Shown piece by piece: positions 7,803-16,733 of a DNA stretch of 64,000 bases. The translations under genes were made by a program, and so were the position numbers. Position 1 is the first letter of the stretch, and the number at the start of each line of letters is the position of its first letter. The notes beneath the pieces are model-generated. The model had not been told where the DNA came from. It saw only the letters and a list, made by a program, of their open reading frames with translations, and searched no databases. This DNA is from Streptomyces sp. NBC_00510 (GTDB lineage Bacteria; Actinomycetota; Actinomycetes; Streptomycetales; Streptomycetaceae), in assembly GCA_036013505.1 (NCBI GenBank), contig CP107851.1, positions 1,736,001 through 1,800,000 of the forward strand, given 5' to 3'.

Positions 7803-8888
7803 ATGGACGACGTCGTACTCGCGATCGGCACACGCAAGGGACTGTTCCTGGGACGGCGGGGCGGCGCCGGGACGTGGGAGCTGACCGGCCCGCACTTCCC
7901 CATGCAGGCGGTGTACTCGGTGGGCATCGACACGCGCCGGGCCGTGCCCCGGCTGCTGGTCGGCGCGGACAGCTCGCACTGGGGCCCGTCGGTCTTCCGC
8001 TCCGACGACCTCGGGCGCAGCTGGGAGGAGCCGGCCAGGCCCGCGGTGCGGTTCCCCAAGGACACGGACGCCTCCCTGGAGCGCGTCTGGCAGATCCAGC
8101 CCGCCGGCGCCGGCGCCCCGGACCTGGTGTGGGCCGGAACGGAGCCGGGGGCGCTCTTCCGCTCGGACGACGGCGGGGTGACCTTCGAGTTCGTGCGGAG
8201 CCTGTGGGAGCACCCGCAGCGGGAGCTGTGGGGTGCCGGGTTCGGCGGTCAGGCGGTGCACACGGTGGTCACCGATCCGCGCGACGCCGACGTGGTGGTC
8301 GCGGCCGTCTCCTCCGGCGGGGTCTACCGCTCGGCCGACGGCGGCGCGAGCTGGGAGGCGTCCAACACCGGGATCAAGGCGGAGTTCCTGCCCGACCCGT
8401 ACCCGGAGTTCGGCCAGTGCGTGCACAAGATCGACCGGGACGCCGAGGACCCGGACCGGCTGTACCTGCAGAACCACGGCGGGGTCTACCGCAGCGACGA
8501 CGCCGGCGCGAGCTGGACGGAGATCGGCAAGGGCCTGCCCGCGGACTTCGGCTTCGCCGTCGCCGCCCACCCCCGCCGCGGCGGAGTCGCGTACGTCTCC
8601 CCGGTCAACGACGGCGGCGACCGCTACCAGCCGGACTACCGCTGCCGGGTCTACCGCACCGAGGACGCCGGCGCCTCGTGGACGGCCCTGTCCGCCGGGC
8701 TGCCCACGCAGGAGCACTACGGCGTGGTCCTGCGCGACGGGCTGCGCACCGACGACGCGGACCCGGTCGGCGTGTACTTCGGCAACCGCAACGGCGAGGT
8801 GTACGCCAGCGCCGACGAGGGCGACACCTGGCGGCTGGTGGCCTCGCACCTGCCCGATGTGCTGTGCGTGAGGGCGGCCGTGGTCTGA
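7803..8888 (+). CDS. Asp-box (BNR) repeat beta-propeller protein
   Basis: A 361-residue protein built of repeated Asp-box turns (S-x-D-x-G-x-T/S-W): RSDDLGRSWEE, RSDDGGVTFE, RSADGGASWEA, RSDDAGASWTE, RTEDAGASWTA and SADEGDTWRL, spaced to form a six- or seven-bladed sortilin/sialidase-like propeller. There is no signal peptide and no sialidase Arg-triad context that I can recognise, so it is probably a cytoplasmic propeller rather than a true glycosidase. ATG 7803 is chosen (GGAG at 7789-7792; the protein then starts MDDVVLAIGTRKGLF, as in relatives). An in-frame ATG at 7761 is possible. Confidence 0.8.
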   Translation: MDDVVLAIGTRKGLFLGRRGGAGTWELTGPHFPMQAVYSVGIDTRRAVPRLLVGADSSHWGPSVFRSDDLGRSWEEPARPAVRFPKDTDASLERVWQIQPAGAGAPDLVWAGTEPGALFRSDDGGVTFEFVRSLWEHPQRELWGAGFGGQAVHTVVTDPRDADVVVAAVSSGGVYRSADGGASWEASNTGIKAEFLPDPYPEFGQCVHKIDRDAEDPDRLYLQNHGGVYRSDDAGASWTEIGKGLPADFGFAVAAHPRRGGVAYVSPVNDGGDRYQPDYRCRVYRTEDAGASWTALSAGLPTQEHYGVVLRDGLRTDDADPVGVYFGNRNGEVYASADEGDTWRLVASHLPDVLCVRAAVV

Positions 8889-8919
8889 GTGTCGGTGTGA
8901 GCCACTAGAGTGACTCACC

Positions 8920-9597
8920 GTGGCAGCACGACCGTTGAACGAAATCGTCGAAGAAGGCTGGGCCAAGGCTCTGGAGCCGGTCGCCGGGAAGATCGCCGAA
9001 ATGGGCGACTTCCTGCGCGCCGAGATCGCCGCGGGCCGCACCTACCTGCCGTCGGGGGCGAACGTGCTGCGCGCGTTCCAGCAGCCCTTCGACGACGTCC
9101 GGGTGCTGATCGTGGGCCAGGACCCGTATCCCACTCCGGGGCACGCCGTCGGGCTGTCGTTCTCGGTGGCCCCGGAGGTACGGCCGCTGCCCGGCAGCCT
9201 GCTGAACATCTACCGGGAGCTGAACACCGACCTCGGTCTGCCCCAGCCCTCCAACGGCGACCTGACCCCCTGGACCCGGCAGGGCGTCCTGCTGCTCAAC
9301 AGGGCGCTCACCACCACGCCGCGCAAGCCCGGAGGTCACCGCGGCAAGGGCTGGGAGGCGGTCACCGAGCAGGCCATCCGCGCGCTCGCCGCGCGCGGCA
9401 AGCCTTTGGTGTCCATCCTGTGGGGCTCCGACGCGCGCAAGCTGCGACCGTTGCTGGGGAACCTGCCGGCCGTGGAGTCCGCCCACCCCTCCCCGATGTC
9501 GGCCGACCGCGGCTTCTTCGGCTCGCGTCCGTTCAGCCGGGCCAACGACCTCTTGGTACGGCAGGGCACGAATCCGGTGGACTGGCAGCTGCCCTGA
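8920..9597 (+). CDS. ung: Uracil-DNA glycosylase, family 1
   Basis: Removes uracil from DNA to start base-excision repair. The 225-residue protein has the water-activating motif G-Q-D-P-Y-P (about residues 66-71, catalytic Asp68), 'GLSFSV' for the uracil pocket, '[11 protein letters not shown]' and the minor-groove loop H-P-S-P-M-S (about residues 188-193) followed by '[12 protein letters not shown]'. Length and motif order match Ung. GTG 8920 follows TAGAGT (8906-8911) by 8 nt, so it is probably translated from a leaderless mRNA. Closely followed by the scramblase-like gene, which has its own promoter. Confidence 0.95.
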   Translation: MAARPLNEIVEEGWAKALEPVAGKIAEMGDFLRAEIAAGRTYLPSGANVLRAFQQPFDDVRVLIVGQDPYPTPGHAVGLSFSVAPEVRPLPGSLLNIYRELNTDLGLPQPSNGDLTPWTRQGVLLLNRALTTTPRKPGGHRGKGWEAVTEQAIRALAARGKPLVSILWGSDARKLRPLLGNLPAVESAHPSPMSADRGFFGSRPFSRANDLLVRQGTNPVDWQLP

Positions 9598-9622
9598 CGG
9601 AGGCAGCCGTTAGTCTGCCCGG

Positions 9623-10462
9623 GTGACGACGCATTCGAACACCCCGGCGGGCTGGTACCCGGACCCGCACGGCACGCAGAACCTGCTGCGCTACTGGGAC
9701 GGGTCCCAGTGGACGGAGCACACCCACGCGGGCGGCGCGCAGGTCCCGCCGCAGCCCAAGGACAACCCCTGGGAGCTGGGCGTCGACGGCGGTCCCGACC
9801 CGTCGCGCATCCAGCGCCAGGTGCAGCAACAGGCCGGCGTGGCCCCCACCGGCCCGGGTGGGGGCACGCTCTTCAGCGAGCCCGTCCTGGTGGTCAATCA
9901 GAAGGCCAAGCTCATCGAGCTGAGCAACGAGTACAGCGTCTTCGACCAGCAGGGGCGCCAGCTCGGCTCGGTGCTCCAGGTCGGCCAGAGCGCCGCGCGG
10001 AAGGTGCTGCGCTTCGTCGCGAGCGTCGACCAGTTCATGTCGGTGCGCCTGGAGGTGCGCGACGCCCACGGGCAGCCGCAGCTGCTGCTGACCCGGCCCG
10101 CGAAGTTCATCAAGTCCAAGGTGATCGTGCAGCGCGCCGACGGCATGACGCTCGGCGAGATCGTACAGCAGAACGCCATCGGGAAGATCAACTTCTCCTT
10201 CGAGGTCAACGGCCAGAAGATCGGCGCGATCAAGGCCGAGAACTGGCGTGCCTGGAACTTCTCCATCGTCGACCACACCGACACCGAGGTCGCCCGGATC
10301 ACCAAGACGTGGGAGGGCCTGGCGAAGACGATGTTCACCACGGCCGACAACTACGTGCTACAGATCCACCGGCAGCTGCCGGACCCCCTGCTGAGCATGG
10401 TCGTCGCCTCCGCGCTCACCGTGGACACCGCCCTCAAGCAGGACTCGCGCGGACTCGGCTGA
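9623..10462 (+). CDS. DUF2510 plus scramblase/LURP-one-like protein
   Basis: A 279-residue protein. Residues 8-35 form a DUF2510 module (AGWYPDPHG...LRYWDGSQWTEHT), a short W-rich motif common at the N-terminus of actinobacterial membrane-associated proteins. Residues about 85-275 resemble the phospholipid scramblase/Tubby-like beta-barrel: 'LVVNQKAKLIELSNEYSVFD', 'VKVQR', 'GEIVQQNAIGKINFSFEV', 'NWRAWNFSIVDHTDTEVARI'. No clear TM helix is present. The lipid-scrambling role known for eukaryotic relatives is unproven in bacteria. GTG 9623 lies 6 nt after TAGTCT (9611-9616), a leaderless arrangement. A hairpin at 10474-10508 follows. Confidence 0.8.
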   Translation: MTTHSNTPAGWYPDPHGTQNLLRYWDGSQWTEHTHAGGAQVPPQPKDNPWELGVDGGPDPSRIQRQVQQQAGVAPTGPGGGTLFSEPVLVVNQKAKLIELSNEYSVFDQQGRQLGSVLQVGQSAARKVLRFVASVDQFMSVRLEVRDAHGQPQLLLTRPAKFIKSKVIVQRADGMTLGEIVQQNAIGKINFSFEVNGQKIGAIKAENWRAWNFSIVDHTDTEVARITKTWEGLAKTMFTTADNYVLQIHRQLPDPLLSMVVASALTVDTALKQDSRGLG

Positions 10463-10473
10463 TCACGGCGCGC

Positions 10474-10508
10474 ATACGGTGCCGGGGTGCGCGGACCCGG
10501 CGCCGTAT
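10474..10508 (+). terminator. Hairpin terminator after scramblase-like gene
   Basis: 13-nt arms starting ATACGG and ending CCGTAT pair with one G-T wobble around a 9-nt loop, 12 nt after the stop codon. Confidence 0.6.
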
Positions 10509-10588
10509 CGGGACAGAACCGGACAGGTAACCCCTGCGATGGACCCGCCCGAACAACAGAGCGCGCAAAGGCACTAGCATGCCTCGCC

Positions 10589-11464
10589 ATGAGCACTGCC
10601 GAAGGGCCCGCACCCGGCCTGCCCGTTCGAATGCCCCGCCCCCGCCAGCCCGGGCGGCACCGGCGCCCGGAGCCGCTGACCACGCCCGAGGGCGCCCCCG
10701 CGCTGGTCCTCGCCGTGCCCGGCACCCCGTCCTCCGCGATACGCAGTCTCGCGGAGGAGATCGTCAGCATCGCCCGCATCGAGCTCTCCGGTCTCGACCC
10801 GCGCATCGGCTACGTCGACGGCGACGGCGAGGAGTACCCGACGCTCGAGTCCGTGGTGGCCCAGGCCGCCGCCGAGCGCGGTGACCAGGCCCCCGCGGCC
10901 GTCGTGGTCCCGCTGCTGGCCGGTCCCGAGCCGTCGGTGATGCGCCGGATCCGCCAGGCCGTGGCGGACAGCCGCTCCCCGGCCGAGGTGACCGACGTGC
11001 TCGGTCCTCACCCGCTGCTGGCGGAGGCGCTGCACGTGCGCCTCTCCGAGGCCGGCCTGGCCCGCGCCGACCGCGCCCGCCTGTTCACGGTGGCCACGGC
11101 CGCCGACGGCATCATCCTGGCCACCGTGGGTGGCGAGGAGGCCGTCCAGGCGGCAGGTGTGACGGGTCTGCTGCTGGCCGCACGCCTCGCGGTGCCGGTG
11201 CTGGCCGCCGCGCTGGACATCGAGGGCTCGGTCGCCCAGGTCGCCGAGCAGCTGCGCTCTTCCGGCTCGACGACCCTGGCGCTCGCGCCGTACGTGGTCG
11301 GTCCCGAGGTCGCCCCCGAGGTGCTGCACGACGCCGCCAAGGAGGCCGACTGCTCCGCGGCCGACGCGTTGGGTCCTTACCCCACCATCGGCAAGCTGGT
11401 CGTCTCCACGTACACCACGGCCCTGGGCATCGCCCAGTCGTCGCAGGGTGCTCCGCTGGGCTGA
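10589..11464 (+). CDS. CbiX/sirohydrochlorin-chelatase-like protein
   Basis: A 291-residue cytoplasmic protein related to CbiX-type chelatases: after a Pro/Arg-rich N-terminus (about 40 residues) comes 'ALVLAVPGTPSSAIRSLAEEI', the region equivalent to the 'LVGHGSR' start of CbiX, then 'PAAVVVPLLAGPEPS', 'VTDVLGPHPLLAEALHVRL' and a second half with 'TLALAPYVVGPEV'. The canonical His of the first motif is not evident (VPGTPSS instead of GHGSR), so insertion of metal into sirohydrochlorin may be lost. ATG 10589 lies 8 nt after TAGCAT (10575-10580), suggesting a leaderless mRNA. It ends in front of a strong bidirectional hairpin. Confidence 0.7.
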   Translation: MSTAEGPAPGLPVRMPRPRQPGRHRRPEPLTTPEGAPALVLAVPGTPSSAIRSLAEEIVSIARIELSGLDPRIGYVDGDGEEYPTLESVVAQAAAERGDQAPAAVVVPLLAGPEPSVMRRIRQAVADSRSPAEVTDVLGPHPLLAEALHVRLSEAGLARADRARLFTVATAADGIILATVGGEEAVQAAGVTGLLLAARLAVPVLAAALDIEGSVAQVAEQLRSSGSTTLALAPYVVGPEVAPEVLHDAAKEADCSAADALGPYPTIGKLVVSTYTTALGIAQSSQGAPLG

Positions 11465-11483
11465 ACCCGCGGGCCGTCGACGA

Positions 11484-11534
11484 CAACGGCGTGGTGGTCC
11501 GCACCGGATCCGGGGGCGGACCACCACGCCGTTG
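11484..11534. terminator. Strong bidirectional terminator hairpin
   Basis: Perfect 19-bp inverted repeat (arms 11484-11502 and 11516-11534) around a 13-nt loop that itself contains the palindrome CCGGATCCGG. It lies between the convergent CbiX-like and lactonase genes, 20 nt from each stop codon, and would serve both. Confidence 0.85.
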
Positions 11535-11554
11535 CGCGCACGGGGAAGCCACCG

Positions 11555-12592
11555 TCAGCCGAAGACCACGCAGGAGGCGGCCGGGACGGCCACCGAGCCG
11601 GCCGGCTTGGGCGTGCCGGTGACCGGGTCCACGTCGAACCAGCTGACGTCGCCGGAGCGCTCGTTGGCCGCGTAGAGCCGCTTCCCTGAGGGGTCGAGGG
11701 TCAGGTGGCGCGGCCAGTCGCCGCCGCAGTCCACCGTCTCCAGCAGTTCCAGCCGGTCACCGCTGTCGTCGACGGACAGCACCGCGATGCTGTTGTGCCC
11801 TCGGTTGGCGGCCCAGGCGAACCGCCCGTCGGGCGAGACGACCAGCTCGGAGGGGTAGTTCGGGCCGGCGGCGTCCGCGGGCAGCACGGAGACCTCGGCG
11901 ACGGGCTTCAGACGGCCCACCTCCGCGTCCCAGTGACAGACCGTCACCACGGACTCCAGCTCGTTCATGACGTAGGCGCGGTCGCCGCGCGGGTGGAAGG
12001 TGAGGTGCCGCGGTCCGGTGCCGGAGCGCAGGCCCATCTCGCGTTCCACCTCCAGCTCCCCGCTGTCCGCGTCGAGTTCGCAGACGCGCACGGAGTCCGT
12101 GCCGAGGTCCACGCTGAGCACCCAGCGCCCGGAGGGGTCGGGCAGCACCATGTGGGCGTGCGGGCCCTCCTGCCGCTCCGGGTCGGGGCCGTCGCCCTCG
12201 TGCTCCAGGACGTGGCGCGGCCCGCCGAGCGCGCCGCGGTCGTCGACCGGCAGCACGCTGACGGTGCCGGAGGCGTAGTTGGCGGTGAGCAGGTGTCCCC
12301 GGTGCAGGCACAGATGGGTGGGCGCGCCGCCGCCCACCGGCACCGTGGCGCCCAGCAGTTCGGGGCGGGCGGGGTCGCCCAGCGAGAACACGGCCGCGCC
12401 GCCGGCCTCGGCGTGCTCACTGACGGCGTAGAGCAGGCCGCTGTCCTCGGAGAGCACCAGGAAGGAGGGGTCCTCCACCGCGGAGTCGGCGCGCAGCACC
12501 GTCAGCGCTCCCGAATCGGGGTCGACGGCGGCGGTGGTCAGCCCTTTGCCGCCCGCCGAGGTGAACGACCCGATGTAAACGTGCCCGGCCAC
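11555..12592 (-). CDS. Lactonase-family seven-bladed beta-propeller
   Basis: A 345-residue protein of the 6-phosphogluconolactonase (Pgl/YbhE) propeller family, which hydrolyses sugar lactones in the oxidative pentose phosphate route; many actinobacterial paralogues have untested substrates. Family pattern: 'VYIGSFTS' N-terminus, 'PSFLVLSEDSGLLYAVSE', 'PTHLCLHRGHLLTANYASGTVSVLP', 'GPHAHMVLPDPSGRWVLSVDLGTD', 'GPRHLTFHPRGDRAYVMNEL', 'WPRHLTLDPSGKRLYAANERSGDVSWF'. There is no signal peptide, so it is cytoplasmic. GTG 12592 follows GGAAGAGG by about 8 nt on the minus strand. No glucose-6-phosphate dehydrogenase gene is nearby. Confidence 0.85.
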   Translation of the reverse strand: MAGHVYIGSFTSAGGKGLTTAAVDPDSGALTVLRADSAVEDPSFLVLSEDSGLLYAVSEHAEAGGAAVFSLGDPARPELLGATVPVGGGAPTHLCLHRGHLLTANYASGTVSVLPVDDRGALGGPRHVLEHEGDGPDPERQEGPHAHMVLPDPSGRWVLSVDLGTDSVRVCELDADSGELEVEREMGLRSGTGPRHLTFHPRGDRAYVMNELESVVTVCHWDAEVGRLKPVAEVSVLPADAAGPNYPSELVVSPDGRFAWAANRGHNSIAVLSVDDSGDRLELLETVDCGGDWPRHLTLDPSGKRLYAANERSGDVSWFDVDPVTGTPKPAGSVAVPAASCVVFG

Positions 12593-12670
12593 TGCCGTAC
12601 CTCTTCCGCTGATTGTCTGTACGGCGGCTGAGAGTAACGCAGTGGCCGGAAACCGATCCCGTTGCCCCCG

Positions 12671-14038
12671 TCACACCAGCGTCTCTCCGCGGGCGAGGGC
12701 GAGCGACTCGGGGTGGTGGACGTAGGCGGGGGTCAGGTCGCCGGTGTCGTAGTAGCGGTGGAAGACGCCGGTGGCCGAGCCGGAGATGGGCGGCACGATC
12801 CACGACCAGTCGGCGGGCACGGGGCGGCCCTTGCGCTCCTCCCGTTCGATGTGGGCGAGGAAGCGCCGGGATTCGGTGTGGTGGTCGGTGATGGTGGCGC
12901 CGACGCGGTCGAAGGAGTGCAGCACGGCCCGGTTGAGCTCGACCAGGGCCCGGTCGCGCCAGAGCGAGCGGTCGCTGCCGGTGTCCAGGCCGAGGCGGTC
13001 GGCGAAGCGCGGCAGGAGGTCGTAGCGGTCGGTGTCGGCGAAGTTGCGGGCGCCTATCTCGGTGCCCATGTACCAGCCGTTGAAGGGCGCCGCCGGGTAG
13101 CAGACGCCGCCGATCTCCAGGCACATGGAGGAGATCGCCGGGACGGCGTGCCAGCGCAGGCCCCACTCCGCGAGCCAGTCGAACTCCGGGTGCACGATCG
13201 GCACCTCCAGGACCGCGTCGGCCGGCAGCGGGAAGTGGCGCGGCGGTTCGGCTCCGCCCTGCACGACCAGCGGCAGGACGTCGAAGGGCGTGCCGGGGCC
13301 GCCGGACCAGCCGAGCCGCCGGGCCACCTCGGTGATGCCGGTGTTGCCGGGGTCGCCGAGCACGGCGCCGTCGGGCCGGGGGTAGCCGGCGTAGCGGATG
13401 AGCTGGTCGTTCCAGATCCTCGGGCCGGGGCGGTCCGGGGTGTCCGGGGCGAAGACGGTGATGACCGGGCGGATCCGCCCGCCGTTGGTCGCGACCCTCA
13501 GGTGGGCGGCGGCCTCCAGGGCCACCCCGCGCGCGGTGGCGACGTGGCGGCGGTCGCGGACCTGCAGGGAGTTCCAGTACAGGCGCCCTATGCAGCGGTT
13601 GCTGTTGCGCCAGGCGACGCGCGCGCCGAAGACGAGCTCCTCGTGGGTGTGCCGGTAGGTGCCCGTCGCGTCGATCTCGGCGAGCACCGCGGCGAGCCGC
13701 TGCTGCGGGTCGCCGGCGGCGCCGGGCAGCTCGTGGTGGTACTGCCGCAGGAAGTCCGTGGCCAGCGCGCGGACGTCCACGTCCTTGTGCGGGACGGCCG
13801 GAGGGGCGCCCTGACCGGCCGCGCCGTCGACGGGGCAGGCGGCCGCCGCGTCCTCGGGACGCCGCGCCTCGGCGTCCTCTTCGGCCGCCTGGGGGTGTCC
13901 CGCCGGGCACCCGGCCAGCGGCTCCGGGCCGTCCATCCGCGCGTGCTCCGCCGGGGGCGGCACGCGGCCCGGCCCGGTACGCCGTTCGTTCTTCCCCCCG
14001 GTACGGCGCAGAAATCTCAGCACACCTGGCACCCCCAA
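12671..14038 (-). CDS. nos: Nitric oxide synthase, oxygenase domain only
   Basis: Oxidises L-arginine to citrulline and NO at a haem-thiolate centre. The 455-residue protein has the haem-ligand signature W-R-N-S-N-R-C-I-G-R (143-152, axial Cys149), the substrate-binding block 'PFNGWYMGTEIGARNF' with Glu327, and the pterin/dimer region 'ADWSWIVPPISGSATGVFHRYY'. As in other bacterial NOS the reductase half is absent, so electrons must come from cellular flavoproteins. The first 85 residues are a low-complexity, Pro/Ala-rich extension with two cysteines that the bacterial core does not need. The thaxtomin genes (txtA/B/E) are absent, so a role in phytotoxin nitration is not supported. Transcribed alone. 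Confidence 0.93.
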   Translation of the reverse strand: MGVPGVLRFLRRTGGKNERRTGPGRVPPPAEHARMDGPEPLAGCPAGHPQAAEEDAEARRPEDAAAACPVDGAAGQGAPPAVPHKDVDVRALATDFLRQYHHELPGAAGDPQQRLAAVLAEIDATGTYRHTHEELVFGARVAWRNSNRCIGRLYWNSLQVRDRRHVATARGVALEAAAHLRVATNGGRIRPVITVFAPDTPDRPGPRIWNDQLIRYAGYPRPDGAVLGDPGNTGITEVARRLGWSGGPGTPFDVLPLVVQGGAEPPRHFPLPADAVLEVPIVHPEFDWLAEWGLRWHAVPAISSMCLEIGGVCYPAAPFNGWYMGTEIGARNFADTDRYDLLPRFADRLGLDTGSDRSLWRDRALVELNRAVLHSFDRVGATITDHHTESRRFLAHIEREERKGRPVPADWSWIVPPISGSATGVFHRYYDTGDLTPAYVHHPESLALARGETLV

Positions 14039-14285
14039 GACCGCCCTGTGCGAACCGTTTGCCGCACGGTCCGCGGATACGGCACGAGACTGGATTCGGT
14101 CTCACCGCTTGTCCGGAGTCAGTCATCCTGGCACGCCGCGCCGAACAGGGCTCAGAATCAGGTGAATTGACACATCACGACGCAGGTTGGACGCAATCCG
14201 GTCACGTGGCGACCGTGACCGGTCCCGATCCGCCCGGGGGCGCACACGAACCCGGCACGCACGCCCGGCGCCGCCGATGGGCCTC

Positions 14286-14315
14286 CGCGCGGCAGGGGCG
14301 CGCCCCTGCCGCGCG
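14286..14315. terminator. 30-bp perfect palindrome, FUSC terminator
   Basis: CGCGCGGCAGGGGCG followed directly by its reverse complement, a 13-bp stem with a GCGC loop, starting 3 nt beyond the FUSC stop codon. It also separates FUSC from the NOS promoter region (14039-14285), where I see two short inverted repeats (14054-14070, 14086-14103) but no clear -10. Confidence 0.7.
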
Positions 14316-14318
14316 TGC

Positions 14319-15848
14319 TCAGACGGGCTCCCCGGCCCGCGTGGAACGCGCGGGGGCGCCGAGGGGGGCGGCCAGGCCGGTGAGGGCCGTCTCGAGGCTG
14401 CGCAGGTGCTCCAGGGCCCGGTCGGCGTGCGGGTGCGGGCCCGCGGCTTCCCCGGTGGCCGTTCCGGGCGCCGGGGTGCCGCTCCCGGCCGTGCCCGGGG
14501 GCACCAGGCGCCGGACGGCGATCTCGACCCGGTGGCAGGCCGCCGTGAGGCGCTCGTCGTGGCAGGCGTACGGGTCGGCCACGACCTCCGCGAGGCCGCG
14601 GACCTGACGGGCGCACTCGTCGAGCAGGGCGAGGACGGTACGGGCCCGGGCCTTGCGGTGCCGCATCGGGCTGAGCGGGTGCACCAGCGGGGCGACGGCG
14701 GCCCGCACCCGTTCCAGGAGGACGTCGAGCTCCGCCACGTGGCGGGCCAGGTCGTCGCCCGGGCCGCCGGCGAGGTGACGGGCGGCCTCGCCGGTGAAGT
14801 CGTGGACCGCGTGCAGCGCGCGGCGGATCCAGGCGTCGGTCGCCGCGTGCGTGGTCACCGGCAGCACCACCAGGACCGCGACGGCCGCGCCCAGGGCGCC
14901 GACGGCGGTCTCCCCCAGCCGCAGCCCCAGCAGCCCGGGGTGGAGGATGCCGAGCAGGCCGTAGAGCAGCCCCGCCATCACCGTCACGAAGAACATCATC
15001 CAGCTGTACGAGACCGGGGCGGTGTAGAAGATCCCGAAGACGCAGACGGCGACCAGCGCGGCGGTCGGCGCGGGCGCCCCGTGCAGCGGGAGCGCCACCG
15101 CGAGCCCGGCGACGATGCCGGTGACGGTGCCCAGGACGCGGCGGAAGCCCCGCACGAGGGTCTCGCCCCGCGAGGCGGTGTTCACGAAGATCCACCAGGC
15201 GGTGCCGACCGCCCAGTACCAGCGGTCCTCGGACAGCGCCTGGCCCACCGCCACCGCGATCCCGCCCGCGAGCACCGCCTGGAACGCCTGCCGGGTCGTC
15301 GGGCGGCGCAGCCCCCGGGGCTGGGGCAGGACGACGGCGGGCGCCGGAACGGCCCCCCGCTCGTAGCACCACAGGCCGAAGCGGACGAGGGCGGCGCAGC
15401 CCAGCCCGAGGCCCACGGCCCCGTACAGCTCCGGCAGCAGTCCCGGACCGGCCCGGAGGAACTGGGCGATGAAGAACATCATGAACGCGAAGACGCCCAG
15501 GGCGTGGCCGCGCGCCCCCCAGCGCCGGGCGTAGACCCCGGCGAAGACCACCGCGAGGAAGGCCGCGTCCCGTGCGCCCGGGTGGGGATGCAGACAGGCG
15601 GCCAGCCCGAGGACGGGGAAGCCCACCACGGGCATCAGCGCGGTCGTCGCGGCCTGCCGGGCCGGCCCGGGGTCGGCGACGACGAACAGCGCCAGCAGCG
15701 CGGCCAGACCGCCGACCACGACGGCGGGCAGCGGCAGCCCGGCCGCCGCCACGGCGGCGACCGCCCCCGCGATGCCCAGGACCGCGCGCGAGGCGCCGCG
15801 CAGCCGCGCGCGCCCCGGGTCCGGTGCGATGAACATGCGCCTCACCAC
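14319..15848 (-). CDS. FUSC-family membrane protein (aromatic acid exporter-like)
   Basis: A 509-residue inner-membrane protein with two blocks of hydrophobic helices: the first about residues 15-145 (AGAVAAVAAAGLPLPAVVVG and following), the second about 190-335 containing 'DRWYWAVGTAWWIFVNTASRGETLVRGFRRVLGTVTG', the FUSC hallmark (R-G...R..GT..G). A long cytoplasmic helical tail follows (about 340-509). Relatives (AaeB, YccS) export aromatic carboxylates. The start is uncertain: GTG 15848 or 15845 (VVRRMFIAPDPG) or ATG 15836; sequence further upstream has no protein character. It ends at a 30-bp palindrome. The intergenic region upstream is shared with the divergent molybdenum hydroxylase operon. 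Confidence 0.85.
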   Translation of the reverse strand: MVRRMFIAPDPGRARLRGASRAVLGIAGAVAAVAAAGLPLPAVVVGGLAALLALFVVADPGPARQAATTALMPVVGFPVLGLAACLHPHPGARDAAFLAVVFAGVYARRWGARGHALGVFAFMMFFIAQFLRAGPGLLPELYGAVGLGLGCAALVRFGLWCYERGAVPAPAVVLPQPRGLRRPTTRQAFQAVLAGGIAVAVGQALSEDRWYWAVGTAWWIFVNTASRGETLVRGFRRVLGTVTGIVAGLAVALPLHGAPAPTAALVAVCVFGIFYTAPVSYSWMMFFVTVMAGLLYGLLGILHPGLLGLRLGETAVGALGAAVAVLVVLPVTTHAATDAWIRRALHAVHDFTGEAARHLAGGPGDDLARHVAELDVLLERVRAAVAPLVHPLSPMRHRKARARTVLALLDECARQVRGLAEVVADPYACHDERLTAACHRVEIAVRRLVPPGTAGSGTPAPGTATGEAAGPHPHADRALEHLRSLETALTGLAAPLGAPARSTRAGEPV

Positions 15849-16205
15849 GTGCCCGCCCTGCCCCCTCGTTCGTGCCGCGGTGCGTGTCCGCGCATGGAAA
15901 AGGCGCTGCGGGGCCTCGTACCTCCCGCAACGCCAGCGTCGCCTCCAGGAAAACATCCTCAGGGCCCTTGGCTCAAGCGAGCCCCGTTCCACTGGGCCAT
16001 TGGCCCGGCCGTCGATCGCGCGGCCAGGGCGGCGCCGGACCACTGGCCCATGCCGAAACGCCCATTCAGCGTATATTGAGGTGAAAGGCGGACGTATTGA
16101 CGCGAAAAGTCGATCCCGCCTTTTAACGGCGCCTGACGAACCAACTCACCGGATCCGCCCCAGGAGGGGCTCGAGTCGTACCCGACCCGTCCGGAGGAGG
16201 ACGCG
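15849..16205. other. 357-bp divergent intergenic region
   Basis: No gene seen. It separates the FUSC gene from the molybdenum hydroxylase operon. Short inverted repeats are present: GGCTC-aagc-GAGCC (about 15970-15983) and GGGCCA-T-TGGCCC (about 15993-16005), the latter echoed by a nearby CACTGGCCCA. The first could be operators for either side. The right half carries the likely hydroxylase promoter. Confidence 0.5.
16097..16126 (+). promoter_or_regulatory. Probable promoter of the molybdenum hydroxylase operon
   Basis: TTGACG (16097-16102) and TTTTAA (16121-16126) are separated by 18 bp, in an unusually AT-rich patch about 80 nt before the first gene. This resembles a housekeeping sigma-type promoter; the -10 match is moderate. 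Confidence 0.4.
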
Positions 16206-16733
16206 ATGAGGGACGTGGCGAGCGAGCGGGACGTGGACCGTCCCGGAACCATCGAGCGGGTCGTGACACTCGACGTCAACGGCCGGTCGTACACCCTTCG
16301 CCTGGACACCCGGGTCACGCTGCTGGACGCGCTGCGCGACCGGCTGGGCCTGACGGGCACGAAGAAGGGCTGTGACCAGGGAGCCTGCGGCGCGTGCACG
16401 GTCCATCTCGACGGCAGGAGAGTGCTGGCCTGCCTGACACTGGCCGCCCAGGCCGAGGGCCGGGCGATCACCACCATCGAGGGCGTCGGCGGCGCGGACG
16501 GACCGCACCCGGTGCAGCGGGCCTTCATGGACCACGACGGCTTCCAGTGCGGCTTCTGCACCCCCGGCCAGATCATGTCCGCGGTGGCGCTGATGGCCGA
16601 GGGCAGGACCGGCTCCGACGAGGAGATCCGGGAGTTCATGAGCGGCAACCTGTGCCGCTGCGGCGCCTATCCCAACATCGTGGCCGCGATCCGCGAGGCG
16701 GCGTCCGGGGGAGGTTACGATGCGCACCTTTGA
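16206..16733 (+). CDS. Molybdenum hydroxylase, 2Fe-2S subunit
   Basis: A 175-residue small subunit of a xanthine-oxidase-family enzyme (YagT/PaoA type) that relays electrons from the molybdenum site to FAD. Plant-type 2Fe-2S cluster: GCDQGACGACTVHLDGRRVLAC (C-x4-C-x2-C...C, about residues 57-78). The second, helical cluster is 'FQCGFCTPGQIMS' with 'LCRCGAYPNIV' (about 116-160). There is no Tat signal, so the enzyme is probably cytoplasmic, unlike periplasmic PaoA. GGAGGAGG precedes ATG 16206 by about 5 nt. It overlaps the next gene by 14 nt, so translation is coupled. Confidence 0.95.
   Translation: MRDVASERDVDRPGTIERVVTLDVNGRSYTLRLDTRVTLLDALRDRLGLTGTKKGCDQGACGACTVHLDGRRVLACLTLAAQAEGRAITTIEGVGGADGPHPVQRAFMDHDGFQCGFCTPGQIMSAVALMAEGRTGSDEEIREFMSGNLCRCGAYPNIVAAIREAASGGGYDAHL

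Noticed and set aside
12671..14038. NOS as TxtD of a thaxtomin cluster
   Set aside because: No txtA, txtB, txtE or txtR-like gene within the window; neighbours are a lactonase and a FUSC protein.
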